From contig NZ_JAJUBC010000040.1 in NCBI RefSeq assembly GCF_028683095.1, positions 1 to 45,278 of the forward strand: DNA of 45,278 nucleotides, written 5' to 3'. Shown one piece after another: positions 9,960 to 19,087 of the stretch (position 1 is the first letter of the stretch; each line of letters starts with the position of its first letter). The notes under the pieces were generated by a model. That model searched no databases. It was given only the letters and a program-made list of their open reading frames with translations, and was not told the origin of the DNA. Source of the DNA: Enterovibrio gelatinilyticus. Lineage in GTDB: Bacteria; Pseudomonadota; Gammaproteobacteria; Enterobacterales; Vibrionaceae. A program made the position numbers and the translations under genes.

Positions 9960-11261
9960 TTATGCTTGAACTGGGTTCATTAGCTCAGAGAAGCTTTGTG
10001 CTTTTTCAGAAACTTGTGCTTTAGCTAGCAATGCGTCGATAGCTTGTTCTTCAAGAGCAACATTACGCATGTTCTCCATTAGACGCTGATCTTTCGCGTA
10101 GTAAGAAACCACTTCTGATGGATCTTCGTAAGCTGAAGCCATTTCTTCGATCATTGCTTTCACACGATCTTCGTCTGCTTTCAGCTCTTCTGCTTTGATC
10201 ACTTCGCCAAGAAGTAGACCAACAACAACGCGACGTTTCGCTTGCTCTTCGAACAGCTCACGTGGAAGTTCAGGTGCGTTTTCAGCGTTGCCACCGAAAC
10301 GTTGAACTGCTTGTTGACGCAGTACATTGATTTCTTGATCAATCAGTGAAGCTGGAACGTCGATATCGTTGTTTTCAACAAGACCGTCGATCACTTGCTC
10401 TTTAATGCGGTTTTTAACAGCTTGCTTCAGTTCGCGTTCCATGTTTTTACGAACTTCTGCTTTCAGGCCATCAACGCCACCATCTTCAACGCCGAAACGT
10501 GCAACGAACTCTTCAGTCAGTTCTGGCAGCTCTTGCGCTTCAACTTTGTGTAGTTTGATTTCAAACTTCGCTGCTTTACCTTTCAGGTTTTCAGCGTGGT
10601 AATCTTCTGGGAAGCTCACTTCGATAGTGAATTCTTCGCCAGCGTTCTTACCAACGATACCGTCTTCAAAACCAGGGATCATACGGTTTTGACCCATAAC
10701 TAGCGCAAAGCCTTCTGCTTTGCCGCCTTCGAACTCTTCACCGTCGATAGAACCGATGAAGTCGATAGTTACGCGGCTGTCAGCTTGTGCAGCTGCTTCA
10801 ACGTCAGCCCAAGAAGCTTGTTGCTTACGCAGGGTCTCGATCATTTCAGCAACGTCATCTTCGTTAACGTCAGCTTGTGGCTTAACCACTTCAACTTTGT
10901 CCAGATCTTTCAGCGCGATTTCTGGGTAAACTTCAAAAGAAGCTTTAAATACCAAATCTTTGCCTTCTTCAGTATCAACTGGAGTGAAAGTTGGTGCGCC
11001 CGCTGGGTTGATTTTTTCTTTGATAATAGCTTCGATGAAATGACGCTGCATCACTTCACCCATTACGTCGTTACGTACTGCTGAGCCGTACATACGAGAA
11101 ACCATTTTCAAAGGCACTTTACCTTTGCGGAAACCATCGAAACGACGATTTTTAGCAATGTTGCGTAGTTCAGCAGTCACTGCATCTTCGATGTTTGCTG
11201 CTGGAACAGTGATAGTCAGGTGGCGCTGCAGGCCTTCTGTGGTTTCAACGGTAACTTGCAT
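9960..11261 (-). CDS. tig: Trigger factor, ribosome-associated chaperone
   Basis: Binds ribosomal protein L23 at the exit tunnel and shields nascent chains; also a peptidyl-prolyl isomerase. 433 residues against 432 in E. coli. The ribosome-docking signature appears as [11 protein letters not shown] (about residues 39-49); the FKBP-type domain lies at about 160-245 ([30 protein letters not shown]); a long helical C-domain completes it. First gene of the tig-clpP-clpX group. Confidence 0.98.
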   Translation of the reverse strand: MQVTVETTEGLQRHLTITVPAANIEDAVTAELRNIAKNRRFDGFRKGKVPLKMVSRMYGSAVRNDVMGEVMQRHFIEAIIKEKINPAGAPTFTPVDTEEGKDLVFKASFEVYPEIALKDLDKVEVVKPQADVNEDDVAEMIETLRKQQASWADVEAAAQADSRVTIDFIGSIDGEEFEGGKAEGFALVMGQNRMIPGFEDGIVGKNAGEEFTIEVSFPEDYHAENLKGKAAKFEIKLHKVEAQELPELTEEFVARFGVEDGGVDGLKAEVRKNMERELKQAVKNRIKEQVIDGLVENNDIDVPASLIDQEINVLRQQAVQRFGGNAENAPELPRELFEEQAKRRVVVGLLLGEVIKAEELKADEDRVKAMIEEMASAYEDPSEVVSYYAKDQRLMENMRNVALEEQAIDALLAKAQVSEKAQSFSELMNPVQA

Positions 11262-11442
11262 TGTATATTTAACCTCAAAACTTACTCAGGTTTGCTGAGT
11301 GATGTTGCCCGGCACCTGCCGGTAGCATCCTTTCGTGCTACAGCGATTCATTCGCCATAGCGCCTGTGAATCTGGATACAAAGCGAGAAAACGCTCGTAT
11401 CAAATAACCCCAAAATACGAGGCGTGATTTTTAAGACGCGCC

Positions 11443-11471
11443 ATTATAGCGGCACCGCCCTGTCGAGTCGA
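11443..11471 (-). promoter_or_regulatory. Putative sigma-70 promoter of tig
   Basis: On the minus strand a perfect TATAAT (11443-11448) is preceded at 17 nt by TCGACT (11466-11471, four of six matches to TTGACA). The predicted start would leave a leader of about 170 nt, which contains an inverted repeat around 11376-11401. Confidence 0.5.
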
Positions 11472-11563
11472 GACAGGCTAGGTCCATCGTCGTGTTTCTG
11501 TGAGATTGGGGCGAGAAAATGGATTTCAAGGGGGAAAGTGCAAAAAATCAAAGGGCGAAGGGG

Positions 11564-11781
11564 CGAAGAGCGAAGGTTCTAGGTCCTAGGTCCTAGGGAA
11601 TGATGCTAAGCAGAATCTGGAGTCAAACGGGAGTATTTAAAACTATCAAGACCTAAAGAAACCTAATGCATTAGCAAAACAAAGGCAAAAACCTGAAGCT
11701 AGGGCTTTTGGCTTGTGGCTTTTCCTAGGATCTAGGACCTGCTCTTCCTAGGCCCTGCTCTTCCTAAGATCTACTCTTCCC
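11564..11781. repeat. CCTAGG repeat island between tig and tRNA-Arg
   Basis: The left arm (11564-11599) reads GAAGAGCGAAGG and then three overlapping TCCTAGG units. The right arm (11721-11781) reads as the inverse: CCTAGG, CTAGGACCTGCTCTT, CCTAGGCCCTGCTCTT and a decayed copy. About 120 bp of unremarkable sequence lies between. No gene is seen from 11262 to 11863; besides this island and the tig leader there is a run of nine G at 11844-11852. Confidence 0.8.
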
Positions 11782-11863
11782 TGAAACATTCGATTCGGGA
11801 ACTGACGTTTAACTATTTGAGAGAGTGAGCGAACAAAGGAACTGGGGGGGGGAGAAAAGAAAA

Positions 11864-11940
11864 TGGCGCGCCCTACAGGATTCGAACCTGTGACCCACGA
11901 CTTAGAAGGTCGTTGCTCTATCCAGCTGAGCTAAGGGCGC
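11864..11940 (-). tRNA. tRNA-Arg, anticodon TCT
   Basis: 77 nt including an encoded CCA. The acceptor stem GCGCCCT pairs with AGGGCGC with discriminator G; the anticodon stem ACGAC/GTCGT encloses the loop CTTCTAA; the T arm carries GGTTCGAATCC. It reads AGA (and probably AGG) codons. A tRNA gene near tig/folD is a potential integration site, but no integrase is seen beside it. Confidence 0.96.
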
Positions 11941-11975
11941 GCATGATTCACACAAGCGTGTAAATGCAAGGCCGG

Positions 11976-12003
11976 ATTATAAGGGTCATAGTCACTGCGT
12001 CAA
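11976..12003 (-). promoter_or_regulatory. Sigma-70 promoter of tRNA-Arg
   Basis: On the minus strand TTGACG (11998-12003), 16 nt and TATAAT (11976-11981) precede the tRNA by 35 bp. A GC-rich discriminator (CCGGCC) follows the -10 box, as is usual for stable-RNA promoters under stringent control. Confidence 0.85.
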
Positions 12004-12320
12004 CGCTTTTCCTCACGGTTTGGTGTCAAATGCCTAAGAAACAAGCATTGTTAGCCTTATTGACTCATTCTCAGCATCCATACTTCGTCAACTCGTGATC
12101 AACTTCTAATCAAAAAAAGGCCTTATCGGAAACCTCGAAAACCTCACCGCAAACAAGATAAAACTTTCACGATTTCACGATGAAATCATTTCATTGTCGA
12201 TCCACTTGTGGTTTTTCAGGCTAACAACGATAGTTCGCGCCTGTTTTGAACATCAAATTATCTTATCAAGAAGTGAAGGAGTAAGAGGTAGTGACCGAGT
12301 TTTGGGATATCGCGCCGTTG

Positions 12321-12584
12321 ATACCCAAACAACCTGAAGATGCAGGATTCAGCGAGCTTTACTGACGTTATGATCAAGGCGTCCCTTTGCTGATGTAGTG
12401 AGCTCCATCAAAAAGGGACAACACCGAGCATGGTGTCAGTAAACTCGCCCGAAGGGAGGCCCTCAGAGCGTCCACTTCATCGTTAAATTCCTGTGATATA
12501 GACTGACTATTCCTACAAAAATTTGCCTTGAATTGAACACTCTGATGGCCTCTGAAATCGAGCATCTCCAGGTTGTTTGGGTAT
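12321..12584. mobile_element. MITE-like 264-bp element with 23-bp inverted ends
   Basis: The two 23-bp ends (12321-12343 and 12562-12584) are inverted copies with a single mismatch; their core is AACCTGAAGATGC. There is no transposase. A 63-codon minus-strand open frame inside is probably not a gene. A single degenerate copy of the end sequence recurs at 16425-16450. From memory, elements with these ends and this interior are dispersed in vibrio genomes; copy number cannot be checked here. It fills most of the otherwise empty 11941-12688 interval. Confidence 0.7.
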
Positions 12585-12688
12585 AATTATTTCGATAAAT
12601 AAATTTGCTCGTGATAAGAAATTTATCTCACTTTACGTTTGTCGCTGGCGAAATAATAATCACGACGAATCTCACAAATACCTAGAGA

Positions 12689-12714
12689 CCTGCTCATTCT
12701 GAGCAGGTTTTTTT
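12689..12714 (+). terminator. Orphan plus-strand terminator before the MFS gene
   Basis: A perfect 8-bp stem (CCTGCTCA/TGAGCAGG) with a 3-nt loop is followed by six to seven T. No plus-strand gene precedes it; the next gene starts 32 bp later. It may end a small RNA starting in about 12585-12650 or act as a leader attenuator for the transporter. Confidence 0.85.
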
Positions 12715-12745
12715 ACTTTCTGTCATTACGTTAGAGAAAAAAGCA

Positions 12746-13933
12746 TTGCAACAGACCCTAGACATTCGGACTGATGGCAACAGCCCACTCGTGCCTGTTA
12801 TTAGCCTAAGCCTATTTGCCGTTGCATCAGGATTCCTGATGAGCCTAATTCCACTCGCGTTGGAAGCACGAGGCATGTCTGTCAATCTCGCCTCTTGGCT
12901 CGCCAGCGTCTTTTACGCAGGTCTGTTAGGTGGTGCGTTGATCAGTGCGCGTATTGTCGGAAAGATTGGCCACCGCACCGCCTTAGTCGGTTTTTTGATC
13001 GCTATCGTGTTAACCGTGGCAACCATGGCACTTGTTGCGTCACCAAGCATGTGGCTTGCTTCCCGTTTCATTGCAGGTGTTGCGGTTGCTGGTGTATTCG
13101 TGGTTATCGAATCATGGCTACTGATGGCAGACACAGAAAAAGCACGTGCTAAGCGTCTTGGCTTATACATGGCGTCACTTTACGGTGGTTCAGCACTAGG
13201 ACAGCTAGGTATTGGCTTTTTCGGTACAGAAGGTGCAATGCCACTGATCGTGGTCGCAGGCCTGTTTTCTGCTGCTATGTTGCCGCCTTTGGTTTACAAG
13301 AAAGGCCAACCTCGCATTACAGAGCACTCAAGCATCCATTTCAGCGAGATGCGCAACTTGCCATCTGCCGCGTATATCGGGTGCATCGTGTCGGGTTTGA
13401 TCTTGGGATCTATTTACGGCTTGCTACCCCTAGATCTTGAGCGTCAATACAGCCACAACCAAGTGGGTATGCTAATGGCCGTCGTGATTTTAGGCGGCAT
13501 GGCAGTGCAGCCTTTGGTGAGTTGGTTAAACTCGCGCGTCGAGAAAGCCCTATTAATGGCGATGTTCTGCTTAGTTGGCTTACTCGCTATTGCGATGATT
13601 GAGATAGCCACCGTAGATGCGGGGTTGATGTCAGGATTGTTCCTACTCGGCGCAGCTGCTTTTGCACTCTACCCTGTCGCGATCACCTTGGCGTGTCGTA
13701 AAGTATGTGAGTCCAAAATCGTGGCAGCCGCAGAATTGATGCTACTCAGTTATAGCGTTGGTTCCGTCATTGGTCCTGTTGTCGCAGGTAAAGCGATGAA
13801 CGCCGATCATGGCTTGATGTTCTATTTCGCTATCTGTTTCGCTGCAACCTTGATTTACATGCTGGTGTCGACCAAACGCAACCGTCGTCGTGGTGCTGAT
13901 GGTGTTGATGATGTGATGCCAGTAGATTTGTAA
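12746..13933 (+). CDS. Major facilitator superfamily transporter
   Basis: 395 residues with about 12 predicted membrane helices, beginning at VPVISLSLFAVASGFLMSL. A conserved MFS loop appears as RIVGKIGHRTALVGF (about residues 68-82), and helix 4-5 has RFIAGVAVAGVFVVIESWL. The sequence resembles the YcaD-type MFS group, whose substrates are unknown; sugar or drug export cannot be told apart. The start is a TTG with a weak GAGAAAA ribosome site; the first in-frame ATG would remove the first helix, so TTG is preferred. It lies alone between two terminators. Confidence 0.85.
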   Translation: MQQTLDIRTDGNSPLVPVISLSLFAVASGFLMSLIPLALEARGMSVNLASWLASVFYAGLLGGALISARIVGKIGHRTALVGFLIAIVLTVATMALVASPSMWLASRFIAGVAVAGVFVVIESWLLMADTEKARAKRLGLYMASLYGGSALGQLGIGFFGTEGAMPLIVVAGLFSAAMLPPLVYKKGQPRITEHSSIHFSEMRNLPSAAYIGCIVSGLILGSIYGLLPLDLERQYSHNQVGMLMAVVILGGMAVQPLVSWLNSRVEKALLMAMFCLVGLLAIAMIEIATVDAGLMSGLFLLGAAAFALYPVAITLACRKVCESKIVAAAELMLLSYSVGSVIGPVVAGKAMNADHGLMFYFAICFAATLIYMLVSTKRNRRRGADGVDDVMPVDL

Positions 13934-13943
13934 TGAGGTTTTA

Positions 13944-13978
13944 AGATCCTAGGTTCTAGCTCCTAGGTCCTAGAGATC
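13944..13978 (+). repeat. CCTAGG repeat, short copy
   Basis: A single arm (AAGATCCTAGG, TTCTAG, CTCCTAGGTCCTAG) starts 10 bp after the MFS stop codon, in the same sense orientation as the gene. No inverted partner is seen before the terminator at 14023. Confidence 0.65.
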
Positions 13979-14022
13979 AATACTCAGCGTCGGATTGATG
14001 CTTGGTAAATCGAAGAAGAAAG

Positions 14023-14052
14023 CAGGTCGGCACTCGTCGGCCTGTTTTTTTT
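14023..14052 (+). terminator. Rho-independent terminator after the MFS gene
   Basis: The hairpin CAGGTCGGC/GTCGGCCTG (with G-T pairs) and a 4-nt loop is followed by eight T. It lies about 90 bp after the transporter stop, beyond the short CCTAGG repeat. Confidence 0.85.
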
Positions 14053-14101
14053 ATGTTATCTGTCCACTAAAACATATAGCCATAAGACATACAGCCATCA
14101 C

Positions 14102-14341
14102 CTAGATTTTACCGACTGGCTGTCGATATAGTTTTGACATATATTCACGTTTTTGAGCTCCCCCTCCTTTCCTTCCATGCTTAACATACTCTTTTCCCAC
14201 CACATTCATTAATTCGCCAAGAGAATCAAGAAACCGCACTTCACCCCCTAAAACATCAAAAGCATCACTTCTAAGACAGAAAAAACCACACATGCCAGCA
14301 TAGCTGGTCACTAAAAAATACAGAAAGCTGGATTTCGTCAA
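14102..14341 (-). CDS. Small hypothetical protein (doubtful)
   Basis: A 79-codon open frame with a GTG start. The N-terminal third is hydrophobic with several Cys (FLYFLVTSYAGMCGFFCL), followed by a mixed segment and a basic Lys/Arg/Gly-rich tail. No family is recognised and no good ribosome site is seen. It is the only candidate gene in the 13934-14531 interval and may be spurious. Confidence 0.25.
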   Translation of the reverse strand: MTKSSFLYFLVTSYAGMCGFFCLRSDAFDVLGGEVRFLDSLGELMNVVGKEYVKHGRKGGGAQKREYMSKLYRQPVGKI

Positions 14342-14531
14342 ACAAATGACAAATTAGGCTCGTTCGTTCAAGAAACCCCACAACCTTAGAAAAATAAACG
14401 CTATATAACAGACAGTTATTTTTTAATTGAGCAAACTATCATTAGAGTTTTGTACATCTTCGTCTCACTTCCTATGCTCAACTTATCAGCCTCAAATTTG
14501 AGAACTGAGTCACAGCGTTGGAGGTGTTCGA

Positions 14532-15299
14532 ATGTTCCAAACTATACGCACTGTTTCCATATTCTTGTTTTCTTTCGTACTCCTGCAAGGGTGTTTTCTC
14601 GTCAATGGCCCACTAGAGTATGCCGATGCTAACTATACTGACGAAACCAACGCACCGTCAGTGAACTACCTGCCAATTGGTATTCCCTTTTTACTGGGTG
14701 GGCACGGTTCGAGCGTCCCCATCACCGCCGAACTCAGCCTCACCGCTAAACATATCGCGCAGCTCGATTACAGCTCAGTGGTTGCTTACCATCCTGACTG
14801 TGACATCGCCATCATCAAAGAAGACAACACGGGAAAAAATGTCGCCCCGCTCGGCACGATTCAAACCAACGAGGCAACCACAACCGTGGGCATGGGTTTA
14901 ACGGGGAAAGTGCTTATTGGACAGGGCAAATACTATATTGACGTTAACTTTGTCGACAGTTCCCTGTTTGCAACGTGTCCCGCCAGTATTACCGACGCGC
15001 CAGTGCAATCAGGCATGAGTGGTGGTGGCGTGTTTAATGAAGAAGGACAACTCGTCGGGATCATCTCCGGTATTTCGGGATCAGGGTTTAAGCTACTTGA
15101 TGGTACCGACCTCGGTAACGAACGTACGTCCGTGTTTGTGTCGACGTTACATGTAAAACCTTGGCTGGAAGAGGCCATTGCCACCTATTACGGTGCGCCG
15201 AGAGAGATGCTCACCGCAAACCTCAATGTCGCTTCCGAGCCGGATACATCACTTGAATCGCTAACACCCCAAGCATCTGGCACATCTCGAACAAAGTGA
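14532..15299 (+). CDS. Predicted trypsin-like serine protease lipoprotein
   Basis: 255 residues. A lipoprotein signal peptide ends at LLQGC (Cys21). The following domain has spaced elements of a chymotrypsin-fold triad: His74 in SLTAKHIA (compare LTAAHC), Asp91 in PDCDIAIIK, and Ser163 in QSGMSGGGVFN (compare GDSGGP), with the usual downstream strand GQLVGIISG. Cys90 and Cys149 could pair. A GGAGG ribosome site precedes the ATG by 7 nt. Predicted to be membrane-anchored in the periplasm or at the surface; whether it is active and on what is unknown. It lies just upstream of folD on the same strand, but folD has its own PurR-like site, so co-transcription is uncertain. Confidence 0.7.
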   Translation: MFQTIRTVSIFLFSFVLLQGCFLVNGPLEYADANYTDETNAPSVNYLPIGIPFLLGGHGSSVPITAELSLTAKHIAQLDYSSVVAYHPDCDIAIIKEDNTGKNVAPLGTIQTNEATTTVGMGLTGKVLIGQGKYYIDVNFVDSSLFATCPASITDAPVQSGMSGGGVFNEEGQLVGIISGISGSGFKLLDGTDLGNERTSVFVSTLHVKPWLEEAIATYYGAPREMLTANLNVASEPDTSLESLTPQASGTSRTK

Positions 15300-15304
15300 T
15301 CACC

Positions 15305-15320
15305 GCGCAAACGTTTGCGC
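15305..15320. promoter_or_regulatory. PurR-type operator upstream of folD
   Basis: The perfect 16-bp palindrome GCGCAAACGTTTGCGC matches the PurR operator core (ACGCAAACGTTTGCGT) except at the outermost base of each half. It lies 75 bp before the folD start, where a repressor could block the promoter. Purine control suits FolD, which supplies the 10-formyl-THF used in purine synthesis. Confidence 0.75.
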
Positions 15321-15394
15321 TATAGCCATAACGCCGTTTTTTTGTCAAAATACGCACTCTTTTCTGCCGACCGTATCTTTGCCAAAGGAAAATC

Positions 15395-16249
15395 ATGGCC
15401 GCCCAAATTATTGATGGAAAAATCATCTCTCAAACAGTTCGACAAGAAGTAGCAGCACGTGTTGAAGCGCGAAAAGCTGCGGGTCTAAGAGCACCCGGTT
15501 TAGCGGTCGTTCTTGTGGGTGATGATGCCGCCTCTCAAGTCTATGTAGGTAGCAAACGCCGCGTTTGTGAAGAAGTTGGGTTTGTGTCTAAATCTTACGA
15601 TCTGCCATCAACCACCAGCGAAGCGGATCTATTGGCCTTGATTGACACACTCAATGCAGACAGCGAAATCGACGGCATTTTGGTTCAGTTGCCACTTCCA
15701 GCGCAAATGGACGCGACGAACGTTTTAGAACGCATTCACCCAGAAAAAGATGTGGATGGCTTCCACCCTTACAATGTGGGTCGTTTGTGTCAGCGAATTC
15801 CCAAGCTTCGTTCATGTACGCCGAAAGGGATCATCACCTTACTTGATCGCTACAACATTCAGCTTCGCGGTATGCACGCCGTCGTGGTTGGCGCGTCTAA
15901 CATTGTCGGCCGCCCAATGACCATGGAACTGCTGTTGGCAGGCTGTACCACCACCACCTGCCATCGCTTCACCAAAGATCTTGAAGGTCACATTCGTCAG
16001 GCTGACCTCGTCGTGGTTGCTGTCGGTAAACCGAATTTCATTCCTGGTGATTGGATCAAGCCTGGCGCTGTAGTTATTGATGTGGGTATTAACAGACTAG
16101 AGAACGGCAAACTGGTGGGTGACGTGGAATACGATGTTGCGAGAGAACATGCCAGCCACATCACGCCAGTACCGGGCGGCGTTGGCCCAATGACCGTCGC
16201 GACATTGATTGAAAACACCCTGTTAGCGTGTGAGCAGTTTCATTCGTAA
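15395..16249 (+). CDS. folD: Bifunctional methylenetetrahydrofolate dehydrogenase/cyclohydrolase FolD
   Basis: Cytoplasmic homodimer that converts 5,10-methylene-THF to 10-formyl-THF with NADP. 284 residues (E. coli 288). The catalytic YVGSK motif (Tyr50 to Lys54), the folate-site motif QLPLPAQMD, the Rossmann segment [13 protein letters not shown] and the C-terminal [12 protein letters not shown] are all present. The AAGGA ribosome site is at good spacing. It is a single gene with a terminator behind it. Confidence 0.98.
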   Translation: MAAQIIDGKIISQTVRQEVAARVEARKAAGLRAPGLAVVLVGDDAASQVYVGSKRRVCEEVGFVSKSYDLPSTTSEADLLALIDTLNADSEIDGILVQLPLPAQMDATNVLERIHPEKDVDGFHPYNVGRLCQRIPKLRSCTPKGIITLLDRYNIQLRGMHAVVVGASNIVGRPMTMELLLAGCTTTTCHRFTKDLEGHIRQADLVVVAVGKPNFIPGDWIKPGAVVIDVGINRLENGKLVGDVEYDVAREHASHITPVPGGVGPMTVATLIENTLLACEQFHS

Positions 16250-16286
16250 GCCAGCTCAATACATCGCATAACCTCTCCATATATCG

Positions 16287-16320
16287 AAAAGCACGGCGCT
16301 CCTCGTGCCGTGCTTTCTCT
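16287..16320 (+). terminator. Rho-independent terminator after folD
   Basis: An 8-bp stem (AGCACGGC/GCCGTGCT) with a 9-nt loop is followed by a T/C-rich tract, 40 bp after the folD stop. Confidence 0.8.
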
Positions 16321-16424
16321 CCCATGGCATAGTCTTAGGCATATAGAAGAAAACCACGAGCACTCCCTGTTCAGCGCTGTTATTTCATTCTACTCGGCAA
16401 CCTCAACCGCACTTTGTAGCACTT

Positions 16425-16450
16425 ATATCCAATCAACCTGAAGATGCTCC
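16425..16450. repeat. Half-site of the MITE-like element in the folD-wecA gap
   Basis: A degenerate copy of the terminal sequence of the 12321-12584 element, retaining AACCTGAAGATGC, lies in the 360-bp gap before wecA (16321-16680). No inverted partner is evident, so it may be a solo remnant. No gene or clear promoter is otherwise seen in this gap. Confidence 0.5.
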
Positions 16451-16680
16451 CCTTCTACACCTTCGACATCAAAATTTTCAAAAACTCAAAGCCTTTGAAG
16501 TCAATTTATTGACTACTCAGTCCCACATTTGAACCTAATGACTACAAATTGAGACGGCGTTTGGGCATTATTTTGCGCATTAGAGTGGGATACCAAATGA
16601 AACCACCAGAATAAAACCACCAAACGACGTCAGAACTCACTAAAAGGCCTGACTCCATTAGCAAGACTGTTGGAGCTAAC

Positions 16681-17760
16681 ATGTTAACCCCACTCGTGAT
16701 GGTATTTGGACTGTCGTTTTTATCTCTCTACCTTCTTCGACTCTTAGCCTTCCGTATTGGCTTACTCGATACACCCTCTGAAAGAAAACACCACGCAGGT
16801 GCCGTGCCATTAGTGGGCGGGCTCTCGCTATATGTTTGCCTAATCACCTATTTCTTGTTCTATCATCACCTCGATACGGTTGAGACGATCTATATTCTGT
16901 CCATTAGCTTATTAGCGCTTGTGGGCGCTCTCGATGATAAGTTTGATGTGAGTTACAAAGTCCGGTTTTTCATCCAAATCATGTTAGCCCTGCTGATGAT
17001 ATCAACCGTCAAGGTCGAACTTTCTTATCTAGGAAACATGTTTGGACTCGGCGAAATCCATTTAGGCATTCTTAGCTACCCCATCACTTTATTGGCTGTC
17101 ATTGGTGCAATAAACGCCTTCAACATGGTGGATGGTATTGATGGTTTGCTAGGTGGGTTATCCATAGTGACATTCTCAGCGCTTGGCTACCTATTTGGCA
17201 CATCCGGTGCGACTGATTTGATGTTGTTGTGTCTCATTGTGATCGTGGCACTTGTGCCTTATATCATCATGAATTTGGGACTGATTGGAAAGACAAGAAA
17301 AATCTTTATGGGGGACGCGGGGTCCATGTTGATTGGCTTTACCGCCGTATGGTTACTGATCAAAGCAACCCAACCCAACTTTGAGCCGGTGATGCGTCCA
17401 GTGACAGCACTCTGGATCATCGCGCTGCCACTCATGGATATGGCTGCCATTATGATACGAAGAGTGAAACGTGGCGACTCTCCATTTAAACCTGACCGCG
17501 AGCATTTACATCATATTTGCCAACGCGCAGGCCTTAATGCAAATCAAACCCTTACGGCAATTTGTACCGTCGCGCTGTCGATGACCGGCATTGGATTGAT
17601 TGGCGAAAATTTAGACGTGCCAGAGCTCGCCATGTTTGGGCTGTTTATTGTCATGTTTTGCGCCTATTATTTGGCACTTGCTCACGTTTGGCGTTTGCTG
17701 ACAATGATTCGACGACTCTTCAAAAAAGACAAAGTATTTGAAACAGAAGCTAAGTCCTAA
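16681..17760 (+). CDS. wecA: WecA-type polyprenyl-phosphate GlcNAc-1-phosphate transferase (copy 1)
   Basis: Integral inner-membrane enzyme that moves HexNAc-1-phosphate to undecaprenyl phosphate, the first step of many O-antigen and capsule units. 359 residues, about 11 membrane helices. Family motifs are ALDDKFD (the metal-binding Asp pair), NAFNMVDGIDGL, KIFMGDAGSMLIGF and the cytoplasmic PDREHLHHICQR His cluster. A second copy of identical length lies at 22339-23418 on the other strand. It stands alone, convergent with ugd. Start ATG chosen; TTGGAGC is upstream. Confidence 0.93.
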   Translation: MLTPLVMVFGLSFLSLYLLRLLAFRIGLLDTPSERKHHAGAVPLVGGLSLYVCLITYFLFYHHLDTVETIYILSISLLALVGALDDKFDVSYKVRFFIQIMLALLMISTVKVELSYLGNMFGLGEIHLGILSYPITLLAVIGAINAFNMVDGIDGLLGGLSIVTFSALGYLFGTSGATDLMLLCLIVIVALVPYIIMNLGLIGKTRKIFMGDAGSMLIGFTAVWLLIKATQPNFEPVMRPVTALWIIALPLMDMAAIMIRRVKRGDSPFKPDREHLHHICQRAGLNANQTLTAICTVALSMTGIGLIGENLDVPELAMFGLFIVMFCAYYLALAHVWRLLTMIRRLFKKDKVFETEAKS

Positions 17761-17797
17761 TTGTTCACATAACTCGCTTGAGTGATCTGGCGCTACG

Positions 17798-18964
17798 CTA
17801 GTCAGCGCCAAACAAATCTCGCGTATACACCTTGTCTGCAACATCACTTATCGCTTCTTCCATCCGATTTGATACGATAAGTTCTGCACGATCTTTAAAT
17901 GCATCGAGATCCGTCAGCACTTCAGAGTTAAACAGCGTGTTCTCTTTATAGGCAGGCTCATACACAATCACTTCTATTCCCTTCGCTTTAATACGCTTCA
18001 TTACTCCTAGAATGGAAGACGCACGAAAATTGTCAGAGCCCGTTTTCATGATCAAACGATAAATGCCCACCACTTTCGGCTTACGCTTCAAGATAGCTTC
18101 GGCAATGAAGTCTTTTCGTGTGCGGTTAGCTTCTACGATCGCACCGATAATATTGTTGGGAACGGAAGTGTAATTGGCCAATAGTTGCTTGGTATCTTTC
18201 GGCAGACAGTATCCACCATAACCAAAAGAAGGATTATTGTAATGGCTTCCAATCCGAGGGTCTAAACACACCCCTTCAATGATCTCGCGAGAGTCCAACC
18301 CCAAAGCTTCGGCATAAGAATCAAGCTCATTGAAGTAAGCAACACGCATGGCAAGGTAGGTATTCGAAAACAACTTAACCGCTTCGGCTTCGCTGGAATG
18401 AGTAAATAGAACGGGGATATTCTCGTCTTCTGCACCTTCTAACAACAGGTTTGCAAACAACTCCGCAAACTCTGTTTGCCCACCGATAATGATCCGAGAA
18501 GGATGCAGGTTGTCATACAACGCTCGCCCCTCACGCAAAAACTCCGGTGAAAAAAGCAGGTTTTCTGTCTGATAGTGGGTTTTGGCGGTTTCCGTAAAAC
18601 CCACAGGTACTGTCGATTTCACCACAATGACAGCATGCGGATTCACCGACACCACGTCTTGAATAACCGCCTCAACCGAAGCTGTATTAAAAAAATTAGT
18701 GACGGGATCGTAGTCTGTCGGTGTTGCCACAATCACAATGTCAGCCCACGCATAGGCTTCGCGACTGTCCAATGTTGCGTAAAAACGTAACTCTTTTTTC
18801 GTTAGAAAGTTTTCAATGTCTTTATCAACAATCGGCGACACACCATTGTTAAGCATGTCGACTTTCTCTTTAACAATATCAACGGCAACCACATGATTAT
18901 GCTGTGCAAGGAGCATGGCGTTCGAAAGGCCAACATAACCCGTTCCTGCTACCGCTATCTTCAT
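17798..18964 (-). CDS. ugd: UDP-glucose 6-dehydrogenase
   Basis: Oxidises UDP-glucose to UDP-glucuronate with two NAD. 388 residues, the E. coli Ugd length (388). An N-terminal Rossmann motif GTGYVGL (residues 7-13), the segment [15 protein letters not shown] with the catalytic Glu, and the active-site Cys253 in [11 protein letters not shown] are all visible. UDP-GlcA could enter the surface polysaccharide or be used for lipid modification; no glucuronate-specific transferase or epimerase can be named in the window. It is transcribed towards wecA copy 1, 37 bp apart; a GC-rich stem spans the ugd stop (17788-17810) without a T tract. Confidence 0.95.
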   Translation of the reverse strand: MKIAVAGTGYVGLSNAMLLAQHNHVVAVDIVKEKVDMLNNGVSPIVDKDIENFLTKKELRFYATLDSREAYAWADIVIVATPTDYDPVTNFFNTASVEAVIQDVVSVNPHAVIVVKSTVPVGFTETAKTHYQTENLLFSPEFLREGRALYDNLHPSRIIIGGQTEFAELFANLLLEGAEDENIPVLFTHSSEAEAVKLFSNTYLAMRVAYFNELDSYAEALGLDSREIIEGVCLDPRIGSHYNNPSFGYGGYCLPKDTKQLLANYTSVPNNIIGAIVEANRTRKDFIAEAILKRKPKVVGIYRLIMKTGSDNFRASSILGVMKRIKAKGIEVIVYEPAYKENTLFNSEVLTDLDAFKDRAELIVSNRMEEAISDVADKVYTRDLFGAD

Positions 18965-19087
18965 TCAACGCTCCATGCTCTGCAAAAAAAGTGCAGAAAC
19001 GACAAAATGAACGCACCTAGGATGAGCTCATTTGCATATCCATCACACCATTAATCTTAAATATAGAACATGACGTTTTTCTGATGT

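Noticed and set aside
11864-11940. tRNA-Arg as the attachment site of an integrative element
   Set aside because: No integrase gene or direct repeat of the tRNA 3' end is seen in the neighbouring kilobases.
12374-12565. 63-codon frame inside the MITE-like element
   Set aside because: No ribosome site and no transposase-like motif; the element is too short to code for its own mobility.
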